Shown here: piece after piece, positions 49,754 to 59,210 of the stretch | Position numbering within the stretch: position 1 is the first letter of the stretch | Layout: each line of letters starts with the position of its first letter | Source: JBBIPZ01 sp037442505 [NCBI: Deltaproteobacteria bacterium] | GTDB taxonomy: Bacteria > CALINM01 | Direction: 5' to 3' | Length of the DNA: 63,546 nucleotides | Assembly: GCA_037442505.1 (NCBI GenBank) | Contig: JBBIPZ010000008.1 | Span: forward strand, 14,740 to 78,285 | Notes under the pieces: model-generated | Databases searched by the model: none | Seen by the model: the letters and a program-made list of their open reading frames with translations, nothing else | What the model was told of the DNA's origin: nothing | Translations under genes and position numbers: made by a program

Positions 49754-50596
49754 ATGTCGGCATATGATTTGCAGAAAATTAATATCCCTTCTGTTCCTCA
49801 TGTAGCTCTCAAGTTACTAAAAATGATGGGAAACCGGGATATAAATTTGTCAAAAATAGAAGAAGCAGTTATGGTAGATCAGGCTTTAACCGCTAAAATT
49901 CTTAAAATAGCAAATTCCGCATTTTATGGTTTGAGGAGAAAAATACAATCAGTAAGCGAGGCAATAAATGTGCTCGGTTTTAGAACTCTGCGAGATGTCA
50001 TTTTAGTAGCATCATTTACGGAAATGTATAAAGTTTTTGGCTTGATTGAGAAAAAGCTCTGGGAACACGGAGTCGGTGTTTCCTTGGCAGCTGGTATTTT
50101 GACTAACTTTATAACAATTGTTAAGAATGATGAAGCAATTTTAGCAGGATTACTTCATGATGTAGGCAAAATTGTCATAAACAATAACTTTCCTCGAGAA
50201 TATGCAAATTGTATGAATATAGTTAATCGAGATAAAGTAAATTTTATAGATGTTGAGAGAGAACTGTTTGGTTTTGACCATGCTAAAGTTGGTGGTATAC
50301 TTGCAGAGAAGTGGGGGTTTGCATATAACCTTGAAAAGGTTATTTTATATCACCATGATATCAACTATATAATAAAATGTAGCGATTTACATGATAAGTA
50401 TTTACTTCTTATTATTTCTTTAGCCAATTCTATTTGCACAAGATTGGGAGTAGGTTACAAAGACAGTATGCCTGAACTTATAAAAGACGAACCAATTATT
50501 AGGCAAATGCTTGGAGTTAGCGAAAAAGACTACAGTGATATAGTAAATCTATTTATTGATAGTTTTGCTAACTATCTTGATAATTTTATGGATTAA
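49754..50596 (+). CDS. HDOD domain signalling protein
   Basis: 280 residues from ATG 49754, with AAGGTG 8 bases upstream; a GTG at 49745 is in frame. One HDOD domain: INIPSVPHVALKLLKMMGNR, ALTAKILKIANSAFYGLRRK, GLLHDVGKIVINNNF, FDHAKVGGILAEKWGF and ILYHHDINY. No other domain. It is divergent from the fliL operon and third of its kind in the window. Role unknown; close to the motility cluster but read away from it. Confidence 0.9.
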   Translation: MSAYDLQKINIPSVPHVALKLLKMMGNRDINLSKIEEAVMVDQALTAKILKIANSAFYGLRRKIQSVSEAINVLGFRTLRDVILVASFTEMYKVFGLIEKKLWEHGVGVSLAAGILTNFITIVKNDEAILAGLLHDVGKIVINNNFPREYANCMNIVNRDKVNFIDVERELFGFDHAKVGGILAEKWGFAYNLEKVILYHHDINYIIKCSDLHDKYLLLIISLANSICTRLGVGYKDSMPELIKDEPIIRQMLGVSEKDYSDIVNLFIDSFANYLDNFMD

Positions 50597-50819
50597 CATT
50601 AAAACTTCATTCTTTATTTGATTTTCGAGTTGTTAACAATATATTTTATAATTTTTTTACTCTAAAACTTTTTTGAATAAAACCAGTAAAGCCCATAAAT
50701 TTGGTTGTAAAGAGGGCAAATACTTTATATATTGTCCTTACATTCATCCAGCAGTAGCAGCAATTTCAAATATTACATATTTCACGTTTGGCATACGATT
50801 AATTATATTTTTTTTAAAT
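50597..50819. other. Intergenic region between convergent HDOD and glnD genes
   Basis: 223 bases. A 10-base palindrome TTGTTAACAA is at 50630-50639, and T-rich runs follow at about 50651-50672, but no convincing hairpin terminator is seen. An open frame from 50673 runs into glnD antisense and has no ribosome site, so I do not call it. Confidence 0.5.
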
Positions 50820-53375
50820 TTAAATGCTAATATTTTTCAAAATTATGGTTTTAATAGCCTCGAGTTCTTTTTCGTTGGTTATCTTTTCATTATTTTTCAA
50901 GACATAAAAAACGTCAACAGCCCTATCTCCTAAAGTTGATATACGAGAAAAATATATGTCTAAATTGATATTTGACAATGACTTTGTTATCTCAAACAGT
51001 AGTCCCATATGGTCTTGTGCATAAACTTCAATAATCGTATATTTATCAGAGCTTATATTATCAAATGAAACTTCATCTTTTTCTTTAAACACACTCTTTT
51101 TATGGTATTTTTTCGCCTTTTCTATTACCATTTTATCAATTTTTTCATGTTCTACGATTATCTTGTCTAAGAAATAATCTAACTTTTCAAACATACTTTT
51201 ATCATACTCAAACTCTCTCTTTCCCAGGTCCACCATAAAAACATCAAGAACATTTGAGTTTTTACGTGTATTGATGTTTGCAGCCAATATATTAAATCCA
51301 ACAAGTGTAAAAGCACCCGCCAACTGAGAAAACAATCCTTTTTCATCCTTTGTCGCTATTACAATTTCAAAATAGCGCTCTGATTCATGTGGTATTACTT
51401 TCAAAACATATTTTTTATCAGAAGATAGTAACTCGTAATCTATCTCTAAATATTTTAAAATGTCATTTGTATCAGTATTCAATAAATAGTTATCAGTAAG
51501 GACATCAACTAAATGCAAAAGATGTTTTTTATTAGCAGCATGTATTTCTTCTTTGAGCTTTTTTTTCTTAATTTTTACCTCTTCTAATGCGAAATCTTTT
51601 TGTGAAACGATAATCTTTTCAAAATTAACCAGTAAGTTATTTAGTAAGTTTTTCTTCCATGAGTTCCACACCCCTTCCCCTACCGCCATCAAATCTACAA
51701 TTGTTAGAAAGTATAGGTAATATAAGTTCTCTCTGTTTTTGATAACTTCTTTGTAAACTCTTCTTAAAAAGCTATAATCTGATATATCCCTTCGTTGAGC
51801 AATATTTGACAGAAGAAGATGGTTTCTGACCAAATATATTAACAACTCACGTTCTTTAAACTCTATAGGCATTCGCTTTAAAATCTGTTCCACTAAAATT
51901 GCGCCTTTTTTTGCATGCTCTTTGCCTTCTCCTTTACCTATATCGTGCAAAAAGACAGCAAAAGATAGTATATGTGGGCTTTTTATTTTTTTCTTTATAT
52001 CGTTAAAGTTTTCATGAAATAGTTCTGTTAGTTTAGACATCGCAATAATGGTATGCATATCTATAGTATAGATGTGATATGCGTCAAACTGCATCTTATG
52101 ATGTATACCTTTAAACTCTTGAAACAATAGCTGTAGAAAATTAGAATTATACATATCTTTCAAAACTTCGTTCGTAAATATTTCTTCTGGTGATATTATT
52201 TTAAAAAATATGTTTTTAAGCTCTTCATCCCAATGCCATTCAGCAATCTGTGCAGCCAGGTTTTGTATAAGGTTGATGGTTTTATAAGAAAGTCTCTTTT
52301 TCAGCCGCTTTGCATAATAAAAGATCTTTAGTATCAGTCTGTTATTTTCTTTTATAACTTTTGGCATCACATTGATTTCGCCTTCACCAAATCCCTCTAA
52401 GTAAATACCTTTATCAATCTCTTTTCTGATATAGTTATCTTCCTTCTTGAAAATCAAATTAAAGTTGTGTAAAAGCTTGGAAGTAATTAAAAAAACATTA
52501 TGGGTATGCATATAGTAATCACTCATAAAGTGTTCTACTCGAAGCGATTTGGAACTATCGCTATACCCCAAGAAAAGAGCCACATCATCTTGCAAATCAA
52601 AAGAAAGCTTCTCCTTCTGAATATCATGAAAGTAATGAACATAAATTCTTATACGTGACAAAAAAATGTATGCATCTCTTAACTTCTTAAAATCGTTTTT
52701 ATCCAGATATCCTATATAAAACAGTCCATCTATTCCAGAAATTGTTAATAAAGCCTTACTCAACCATAAAATATAGTGAAAGTCCCTTAATCCACCTATT
52801 CCTTCTTTTATATTCGGCTCAAGGATATATGGCGAATCATTATATTTAGCAAGGCGTTTATTATACTCTTCAATTTTATATTTTGCGTATGTTTTCCTGT
52901 TTTTTCTGATGAATGGTGAAAACAATTCATTTTTAAAATGACTGTATAGTTTATAATCTCCACATATAAATCTCATGTCCAACAATGAAGTTATAGGGAC
53001 TAACGACTCTTCTATATTTTTGGGCAAATCCTTGTAATACCTGTAAGAGTAGCCCACGTCTATTTTAGAATCAATTAGCGGCATAATTAATTCATTGTAA
53101 ATTCTATTAAGCAATGTTTCATCACATTTTCTATGGATAATTACTATATCAATATCGGATTTAGGATAAAGTTCTCTTCTTCCATAGCCACCAGTGGCAG
53201 CTAAAAATAACTTATCATTTAATTCTTCTTTTGATAAAGATGAAGCAGTCAGATTGTCAAAAAAAAGTGTTCTTTTTTTTAAGATGGTGACAGGATTTTT
53301 GAATTTATTGAAATCAAGTTTCAGTTTCTCATCGAGATTTCGTATTTCATCTTTAATAGACAGGTCCAACAACAT
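50820..53375 (-). CDS. glnD: [Protein-PII] uridylyltransferase / uridylyl-removing enzyme GlnD
   Basis: 851 residues from ATG 53375 (a TTG is 3 bases before). Nucleotidyltransferase motif GGYGRRELYPKSDIDIVI at about 63-80; the GlnD linker (ILEPNIKEGIGGLRDFHYIL); HD domain near 480 (FAVFLHDIGKGEGKEHAKKG) for UMP removal; two C-terminal ACT domains for glutamine sensing (KDEKGLFSQLAGAFTLVGFN and EVYAQDHMGLLFEITKSLSN). It modifies PII protein in response to glutamine. No PII or glnA gene is nearby. Starts 15 bases after the amidase gene, possibly co-transcribed. Confidence 0.95.
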   Translation of the reverse strand: MLLDLSIKDEIRNLDEKLKLDFNKFKNPVTILKKRTLFFDNLTASSLSKEELNDKLFLAATGGYGRRELYPKSDIDIVIIHRKCDETLLNRIYNELIMPLIDSKIDVGYSYRYYKDLPKNIEESLVPITSLLDMRFICGDYKLYSHFKNELFSPFIRKNRKTYAKYKIEEYNKRLAKYNDSPYILEPNIKEGIGGLRDFHYILWLSKALLTISGIDGLFYIGYLDKNDFKKLRDAYIFLSRIRIYVHYFHDIQKEKLSFDLQDDVALFLGYSDSSKSLRVEHFMSDYYMHTHNVFLITSKLLHNFNLIFKKEDNYIRKEIDKGIYLEGFGEGEINVMPKVIKENNRLILKIFYYAKRLKKRLSYKTINLIQNLAAQIAEWHWDEELKNIFFKIISPEEIFTNEVLKDMYNSNFLQLLFQEFKGIHHKMQFDAYHIYTIDMHTIIAMSKLTELFHENFNDIKKKIKSPHILSFAVFLHDIGKGEGKEHAKKGAILVEQILKRMPIEFKERELLIYLVRNHLLLSNIAQRRDISDYSFLRRVYKEVIKNRENLYYLYFLTIVDLMAVGEGVWNSWKKNLLNNLLVNFEKIIVSQKDFALEEVKIKKKKLKEEIHAANKKHLLHLVDVLTDNYLLNTDTNDILKYLEIDYELLSSDKKYVLKVIPHESERYFEIVIATKDEKGLFSQLAGAFTLVGFNILAANINTRKNSNVLDVFMVDLGKREFEYDKSMFEKLDYFLDKIIVEHEKIDKMVIEKAKKYHKKSVFKEKDEVSFDNISSDKYTIIEVYAQDHMGLLFEITKSLSNINLDIYFSRISTLGDRAVDVFYVLKNNEKITNEKELEAIKTIILKNISI

Positions 53376-53389
53376 CAATCACTCAATTT

Positions 53390-54988
53390 TTATTTAGTTA
53401 GTGAAGCAAAGTTTGTCTTTAAAATGTATTCTTTAACACCTTCAAAAATTCCTTCTGCCAATTTAAGGCGGTAGTTATCATCAGCAAGCCTCATTGCCTC
53501 AATTGGATTGCTTATAAAAGCCGTTTCAACAAGTACACTCGGCATAGCAGCCCCTAACAGCACATAGAAAGGTCCCTGTTTCACTCCTAAATCTATCACA
53601 TTTTTATAATCAAGTTTAATTCTGTTTACAAGGCTTTTCTGTATCATAGCCGCTAACATACTCGATTCATTATATTTACTGCTAACGATAAGGTCTTTTA
53701 AAATTTCCTGAACTTCATCAACCCCTTCGATTGATGAGGCGTTCTCTCTTGCAACAACTTCTTTTGCACGTTCTTCTTTAGTAAAGTTAAGAAAGTATGT
53801 TTCTATACCGTGAGCTTCTTTATTTCTGCTTGCATTTGCATGAATGGATATAAAAAGATCCGCTTTCTTTGCATTAGCTATGTTTGCTCTCTCTTCCAAT
53901 TTTAGAAAAGTATCGTCTTTCCGTGTATATATAACATCTATTTGAGGAAAACTTTTTTTTATAATATCGCCTAATTTGAGTCCTATATCAAGCACCACAT
54001 CCTTTTCTTTTAAAGCTTTATAACCAATAGCTCCGGGGTCATGAGCGCCGTGTCCCATATCTATTACTATAAGTTTAACTGGAAGTTTTACGTTGCTCAC
54101 AACCTCTTTCGCAGAAATATTTTCTATTTTGTCCGTATTAATTTTATATTCAGGAACAGCAGAGGAGCTACTACTACCTTTACCATAAACATTTACAACA
54201 ATACCTGTGGGGTTGTTTGTTAAAGATGTTTCGTATCTTGAAAACTGTTTTAAATCAAGTACAATTCTTAAAATATCTTGAGTAAATTGTCCAACTCTAA
54301 TTTTATCAAAAATATTATCCTGTATAATAATAGGTTCTAACAATTTGGAATCTGCATAGGTAGCATTTTTTATGTCTATCACAACACGGTCGGGCTTAGA
54401 ATTATCCAGTTCGGCTTTTAAATGCCTATGTTCATAATCTGCAACTCCATCTAACTGTATAAACACCTGTGAAAATGTTTCAGACTTAGAATGAGTTATA
54501 TTTAAAAGTTTTAACCTTTTATTCTCTGAAATTTCCAGATGATTGGTTGATGGCTGTTCATTTTTATTTACTTTAACGTTTAGAAGTTCAACTTTTTTTT
54601 GCGAAGCAAGTCCATAACTGTCTAAATACTTACTTAATCTCAAATAAATCTCATAAGCTTTTTCCAGATATTCATTATCCTTTGTATGTTCATATAGTTT
54701 TTCGTTTATATCTGCAATATAGTAATTACTCTGAATTTTTTCATCTTCTTTCTGACTGTTAGTAAATTTTTCAAATTTAACAATATAATCTTTCAGCACT
54801 TCAGCTTCTTTATTATTTTTAGAAGAGTTTTTATAAACTAAATACTCTTTTTTTAACTTTTGAAACGGTGTAAGCACTACTTTCTTTGACTTTTTAGGTT
54901 TGTGAACCTTTTTGTGAGGCTTTGCTCCTATAAAAAGCAAAAAGGCTATCAAGAAAAAAATACTAATCTTTAATTTTTGAGAACGCAT
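53390..54988 (-). CDS. N-acetylmuramoyl-L-alanine amidase with AMIN domain (AmiC-like)
   Basis: 532 residues from ATG 54988, which has AAAAGGA upstream and begins a signal peptide (KISIFFLIAFLLFIGA); a longer frame from 55117 would lie inside the nitroreductase gene. After a Lys-rich linker and TPR-like helices (about 25-130) comes an AMIN domain (about 175-270), then Amidase_3 (about 310-525): zinc His in IDMGHGAHDPG, Glu in RKDDTFLKLEERANIANAKK, His in DLFISIHANASRNKEAHG, catalytic Glu in VLVETAFISN. It cleaves septal peptidoglycan in the periplasm. Confidence 0.93.
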   Translation of the reverse strand: MRSQKLKISIFFLIAFLLFIGAKPHKKVHKPKKSKKVVLTPFQKLKKEYLVYKNSSKNNKEAEVLKDYIVKFEKFTNSQKEDEKIQSNYYIADINEKLYEHTKDNEYLEKAYEIYLRLSKYLDSYGLASQKKVELLNVKVNKNEQPSTNHLEISENKRLKLLNITHSKSETFSQVFIQLDGVADYEHRHLKAELDNSKPDRVVIDIKNATYADSKLLEPIIIQDNIFDKIRVGQFTQDILRIVLDLKQFSRYETSLTNNPTGIVVNVYGKGSSSSSAVPEYKINTDKIENISAKEVVSNVKLPVKLIVIDMGHGAHDPGAIGYKALKEKDVVLDIGLKLGDIIKKSFPQIDVIYTRKDDTFLKLEERANIANAKKADLFISIHANASRNKEAHGIETYFLNFTKEERAKEVVARENASSIEGVDEVQEILKDLIVSSKYNESSMLAAMIQKSLVNRIKLDYKNVIDLGVKQGPFYVLLGAAMPSVLVETAFISNPIEAMRLADDNYRLKLAEGIFEGVKEYILKTNFASLTK

Positions 54989-55727
54989 ACCAAAGTTCCT
55001 TTTCAGCATCTGGTAAAAGTTTAACATACTTATCAAACTTTTCGGTAATTTTTTCTTTATCAGCAACGATACAAGCAGTTTGCATCTGAGAAAACCAGTC
55101 TTTAACCATTTTTTCATTTAAGTGATAAAAGTAGTTATGAACAGTCACCTTTTTGTTGTATTTAGGTGGTGAAAATAAAACTGAATTTTTTGGATACCCA
55201 AATGTAAGTGTAGTTAAAGGAAAGACTTTGTCAGGTAGTGAAAGTTTTTCTTTTAAGAAGTTAATATCTACAAGACCAGTTCTGCCGGTTTGAGAGAGCA
55301 TTATAGACCTCATCCCCATAGCTTCAACTGCTAATGTCATGTTCATAGCTGACAAAGCAGCGTTCATTACTGCAATGGTATAAAAAAATAAAGGGAACTC
55401 TTTATATGTAGTGTCAATAACATCAAGCCTTTTCAAATCCGCTGCCACAATAATTGCAGCTTTGGCATTAAAAGGAATTGGAGATCCAAATTTATCTTTC
55501 CATTCATTTGATAAAAAAGGGAAAAAACTCCAGGTTTGTAAATTGACTGTAGATGGAGATGAAATACCGGCATCAATAACAATCTCAAGCTGTTCTTTCG
55601 TTACCTCTTTGTCAGAAAAATTGCGGCAACTTTTTCTTGATAAAATCAAGTGGAGAAAATCGTTATTAACCTCAGGTACCCTCTGATTAAACAAAATTCT
55701 CAAAATATTTTTGGCAAAGTTTATCAT
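54963..55727 (-). CDS. Nitroreductase family protein
   Basis: 254 residues. Nitroreductase fold signatures: SRKSCRNFSDKEVTKEQLEI and AGISSPSTVNLQTWSFFPF near the N-terminus (FMN-binding Arg/Ser), NMTLAVEAMGMRSIMLSQTG in the middle, LTTLTFGYPK later. It should be a flavin-dependent NAD(P)H oxidoreductase; the substrate cannot be told. A stretch after about 175 (with FYHLNEKMVKDWFSQMQTAC) is longer than in minimal members. Overlaps mutS by 4 bases and the amidase by 26. Confidence 0.85.
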   Translation of the reverse strand: MINFAKNILRILFNQRVPEVNNDFLHLILSRKSCRNFSDKEVTKEQLEIVIDAGISSPSTVNLQTWSFFPFLSNEWKDKFGSPIPFNAKAAIIVAADLKRLDVIDTTYKEFPLFFYTIAVMNAALSAMNMTLAVEAMGMRSIMLSQTGRTGLVDINFLKEKLSLPDKVFPLTTLTFGYPKNSVLFSPPKYNKKVTVHNYFYHLNEKMVKDWFSQMQTACIVADKEKITEKFDKYVKLLPDAEKELWYAFSKIKD

Positions 55728-58234
55728 TGCTTTATCATTTCCTTCAACTTTCTTAAAAAGTCAAACGCTTCAAGCGGAGTTAAAGACTCTAATTGAACAT
55801 TTTTCAGCTTTTCTATTATCTTATCCTCTTTTGAACTAAATAGTGTTAACTGCTTAATATCAGTTTTGTAAATTTTGGGTTTTTCATCAAAAAGTTCCCC
55901 ATCTTCGAGACTTTTTAGTATATCTTCAGCGATACGTATCACCTCTTCAGGTAACCCAGCAAGTTTTGCTACGTGAATACCATAACTTTTATTTGCAATC
56001 CCTTCTTTGAGCTTGTGCAGAAAAATAATATCTTTGTTCCACTCCTTTACAGCAATGTTATAATTTTTAATATTCCCCTTTTTATTAGCTAATTCGGCAA
56101 TTTCATGGTAATGTGTTGAAAACATAACAAACGGCGATTTCTTCTTGTCTGCTAAATAAGACAATGATGCCCATGCTATCGACATGCCATCATAAGTGCT
56201 TGTTCCACGCCCCACTTCATCTAAAATTACCAGACTTCTATCAGTTGATTCTTTCAAAATTCTTGCCGTTTCTATCATTTCAACCATAAAGGTGCTTTTT
56301 CCTGATGCAAGAAAGTCAGAAGTACCAATTCTTGTAAGTATCTGATCAACAATAGAAAAACTCATCGATTTTGCGGGCACAAAAGAGCCAATTTGTGCCA
56401 TCAACACAATTAAAGCTACCTGTCTCATATATGTTGACTTACCAGACATATTGGGACCGGTTAACAACATTATTTTCTGTTCGGGGGCTATTAATGAAGT
56501 ATCGTTTGGGACAAAGTTTTTAACATTTCTTTCTACAAAGGGGTGCCGACCCTCTTCAATCCTAAGACATAGCTCATCTACGATTTCTGGTTTGGTATAG
56601 TTAAATCTAATTGCATTAAATGCAAATGTAGTAAAAACATCTAACAAAGCAATCTCGCTGGCAACATTTTTTATATCCTCTGAATATGCCCTTATGGTGT
56701 TGATAAAATCTTTAAATAATTGTTGTTCCAGCTCTTTGAATTTCTCTGATGCGCTTAAAACTTTATCTTCATAGCTTTTAAGCTTGTCTGTTATAAAACG
56801 TTCGGCATTAACAAGAGTTTGCTTCCTGATGTAGTTGGAAGGGATCAGGTGCAGATTGGCTTTGGTTACCTCTATATAATATCCGAAAATCTTGTTATAT
56901 CCTACTTTTAAAGAATTTATACCTGTACGTTCACGTTCCTCTTGTTGATATTTAAATAAAAACTCAGTTCCACCTTCAATTATCTGTCTTAGCTCATCTA
57001 ACTCTTTTGAGTATCCTTTTTTAATAAAGTTTCCATCTCTTAAACTAAAAGGTGGATCATCTACTATCGTGTTATCTATCGCATTAATTACATCTTCAAG
57101 TAGTTTTAATTCGAGCTTAATTGGCAATGTTATGTTTGTTAATATAACCTCTCGTAATTTATCTACCAGTTTTAGGCTATCTTTTAGCAAAACAAGATAT
57201 TTTGGGGAAGGAGCATTACCAAAAAGATTGCCAATTATTCTCTCCAGATCAGAAAAGCCTTTCAAAATATCACGGATAGGTGTAAGTAAATGAGAATGAA
57301 GAACAAAAGTTTCAACAATGTTATATCTTTCGTTAATCTTATTTTTATCAAGCAATGGAAACAGAAGAAATTGTTTTAGCTTCCTGCTACCCATTGATGT
57401 TATAGTGAAATCCATAACATCAAAAAGAGAAGAATTTTTACTACCTTTAATAACAGGCTCGATAATTTCTAAATCTCGTTTGCTGTTTTCGTCAAAGAAA
57501 AGATAATCTGATATAGCAACATGTTTTGGAGTAATATTTTCTAAACTTTTGAGCATTATAACATCTGATAGATAATACGTAAGGATAGCTGTAGCTTTTC
57601 TTTCGGGATTTTCTACAGCCAAAACTTCATCATTAATTTCTACAAAGCTGAATGGCAGATTTACAGTATTGGTAATATCTTTAAAAAAAGTTACATCGTT
57701 TTTCAAAACGACAACTTCTTTTAAATTTAGTCTTTCAAATAGGTCTTTAAAAAGATTGTCTGTTTCAAAGCAACTGATCTCTCCACATGAAACATCAGCA
57801 AAAGCGACCCCAAAACGACTATCTTCTCTATAAATGGCGGCAATGTAGTTGTTGTCTTTTGGATCTAAGTAGTTAAATTCTGTAACAGTGCCAGGTGTGA
57901 TAACCCTTACAACTTCTCGTTTTACAATACCTTTTGCAAATCTTGGGTCTTCAACTTGATCACACAACACTACCTTGTAACCTTCTGTCACCATCTTTTT
58001 TAAATATGTCTCGACAGCATGATACGGCACTCCACATAGAGGCACAGCATCTTTCTCATTTTTATCACGACTTGTTAACGCAATATTTAAAATAGAAGCT
58101 GCTTTAATAGCATCTTCGAAAAATAGCTCGTAAAAATCACCAACACGGAAGAACAAAAACGCATCGGGATAGCGTTCCTTCACTTCCAGATACTGTCTAA
58201 TCATTGGGGTAAGCTTGGAAAAATCTTTACTCAT
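55724..58234 (-). CDS. mutS: DNA mismatch repair protein MutS
   Basis: 836 residues, full MutS1 length. Mismatch-reading FYE in FFRVGDFYELFFEDA near the N-terminus; ATPase Walker A GPNMSGKSTYMRQ, the LTRIGTSDFLASGKSTFMVE segment, Walker B SLVILDEVGRGTSTYDGMSI and FSTHYHEIAEL; C-terminal helix-turn-helix then a short tail. It recognises mispaired bases. Overlaps the TPR gene by 8 bases. No mutL in the window. Confidence 0.98.
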   Translation of the reverse strand: MSKDFSKLTPMIRQYLEVKERYPDAFLFFRVGDFYELFFEDAIKAASILNIALTSRDKNEKDAVPLCGVPYHAVETYLKKMVTEGYKVVLCDQVEDPRFAKGIVKREVVRVITPGTVTEFNYLDPKDNNYIAAIYREDSRFGVAFADVSCGEISCFETDNLFKDLFERLNLKEVVVLKNDVTFFKDITNTVNLPFSFVEINDEVLAVENPERKATAILTYYLSDVIMLKSLENITPKHVAISDYLFFDENSKRDLEIIEPVIKGSKNSSLFDVMDFTITSMGSRKLKQFLLFPLLDKNKINERYNIVETFVLHSHLLTPIRDILKGFSDLERIIGNLFGNAPSPKYLVLLKDSLKLVDKLREVILTNITLPIKLELKLLEDVINAIDNTIVDDPPFSLRDGNFIKKGYSKELDELRQIIEGGTEFLFKYQQEERERTGINSLKVGYNKIFGYYIEVTKANLHLIPSNYIRKQTLVNAERFITDKLKSYEDKVLSASEKFKELEQQLFKDFINTIRAYSEDIKNVASEIALLDVFTTFAFNAIRFNYTKPEIVDELCLRIEEGRHPFVERNVKNFVPNDTSLIAPEQKIMLLTGPNMSGKSTYMRQVALIVLMAQIGSFVPAKSMSFSIVDQILTRIGTSDFLASGKSTFMVEMIETARILKESTDRSLVILDEVGRGTSTYDGMSIAWASLSYLADKKKSPFVMFSTHYHEIAELANKKGNIKNYNIAVKEWNKDIIFLHKLKEGIANKSYGIHVAKLAGLPEEVIRIAEDILKSLEDGELFDEKPKIYKTDIKQLTLFSSKEDKIIEKLKNVQLESLTPLEAFDFLRKLKEMIKQ

Positions 58235-59210
58235 CTACCTTGATCTGCGAAAAAACATCAAAGTTGTTACATCTAATACATAAGAAAGAAAAAGCCTCTG
58301 ATTCGTATCCACAACTCTTACATCTAAACCATTTTTCAGGGAAAATCTCCGCTTTTACTAACTTAGAAAGAACATCTGAGTTAAATGGTTTATTTAACTT
58401 TATAGCTGTTTCGATATATGACTTACATAACTGAATATTAAAACATGAATTGGATAAAAACCAATTTAATATATCGTAAGCCTCTTCATATTTGCCTTCA
58501 TCGATAAGCTTCCTTATATAAATATGGGCTGTGTAAGCATCGTCTTTAAATTTTTTAAGATGAGTTAGAGTAATATTTTTTATTTCATTTTCGATAGGAA
58601 AACATTGAAAATATTTGTTTAAGAAAATACCAAAAAAATCCGGGAAGTTGTTAGCAATTTCATCAGTTAACATTATTAACTCTTCTTTCTTTTCTTTTAA
58701 TAGCAGAATGTCTGCTTTATGTAGCTTCACGTGAATATTTTTTTCGTCAATGATCTCTGCTTCTTTTAACTTGAAAATAGCCCGCTTTAGGTCTTTAATT
58801 GTAAGAAGTTCTTTGCTCCATTGGCAAAGTGAATAGATGATAAAATTATCATTTTTGTTTTTTTTCATTTTTTGACAATTAATCGTATTGTTCCAATCCT
58901 TTATTTCGATGTAAAGGTGAGATAGCAAATCTAAAATTTTATCTTTTTCATCACTTATGACAAGGACTTCCTTTAACATCTGGATTGCATTTTCATACAT
59001 GCCTGCCTTATGAAAGTCTTTAGAAAAAGACTCTAAAACATCACATCTGCGTTCTGCACTTAACTCTTTAGTAAGAAGTGTTTCTCGAATATAAAAAGCC
59101 TTTTCAAAATCGCCTTTATTGGAATAAATATCGGCAAGGCTCATCAAAAATGAGAAGGTTTCATCAACATTTTTAGACAACACAGAAATAATTGTTTCAA
59201 AACTCTCCAT
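58227..59210 (-). CDS. TPR protein with C-terminal zinc-ribbon (LapB/YciM-like)
   Basis: 327 residues from ATG 59210, which has GGAGAAAGG upstream inside the end of aroB. TPR-like helices run through most of the protein (YSNKGDFEKAFYIRETLL, YENAIQMLKEVLVISDE). The C-terminus holds two Cys pairs, CKSCGYESEAFSFLCIRC, a rubredoxin-type zinc ribbon as in LapB, which controls LPS synthesis through FtsH and LpxC. Unlike E. coli LapB there is no N-terminal membrane helix, so the link is tentative. Confidence 0.78.
   Translation of the reverse strand: MESFETIISVLSKNVDETFSFLMSLADIYSNKGDFEKAFYIRETLLTKELSAERRCDVLESFSKDFHKAGMYENAIQMLKEVLVISDEKDKILDLLSHLYIEIKDWNNTINCQKMKKNKNDNFIIYSLCQWSKELLTIKDLKRAIFKLKEAEIIDEKNIHVKLHKADILLLKEKKEELIMLTDEIANNFPDFFGIFLNKYFQCFPIENEIKNITLTHLKKFKDDAYTAHIYIRKLIDEGKYEEAYDILNWFLSNSCFNIQLCKSYIETAIKLNKPFNSDVLSKLVKAEIFPEKWFRCKSCGYESEAFSFLCIRCNNFDVFSQIKVDE

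Noticed and set aside
50673-50933. Plus-strand open frame of 86 codons after the HDOD gene
   Set aside because: It starts at TTG with no ribosome site and its second half is antisense to the conserved ACT domain of glnD; it looks like chance.
53376-53378. TTG at 53378 as the glnD start
   Set aside because: An ATG follows immediately at 53375, so the TTG adds only one residue and has no separate support.
54989-55117. N-terminal extension of the amidase
   Set aside because: It lies within the nitroreductase gene; the ATG at 54988 has a ribosome site and begins a proper signal peptide.
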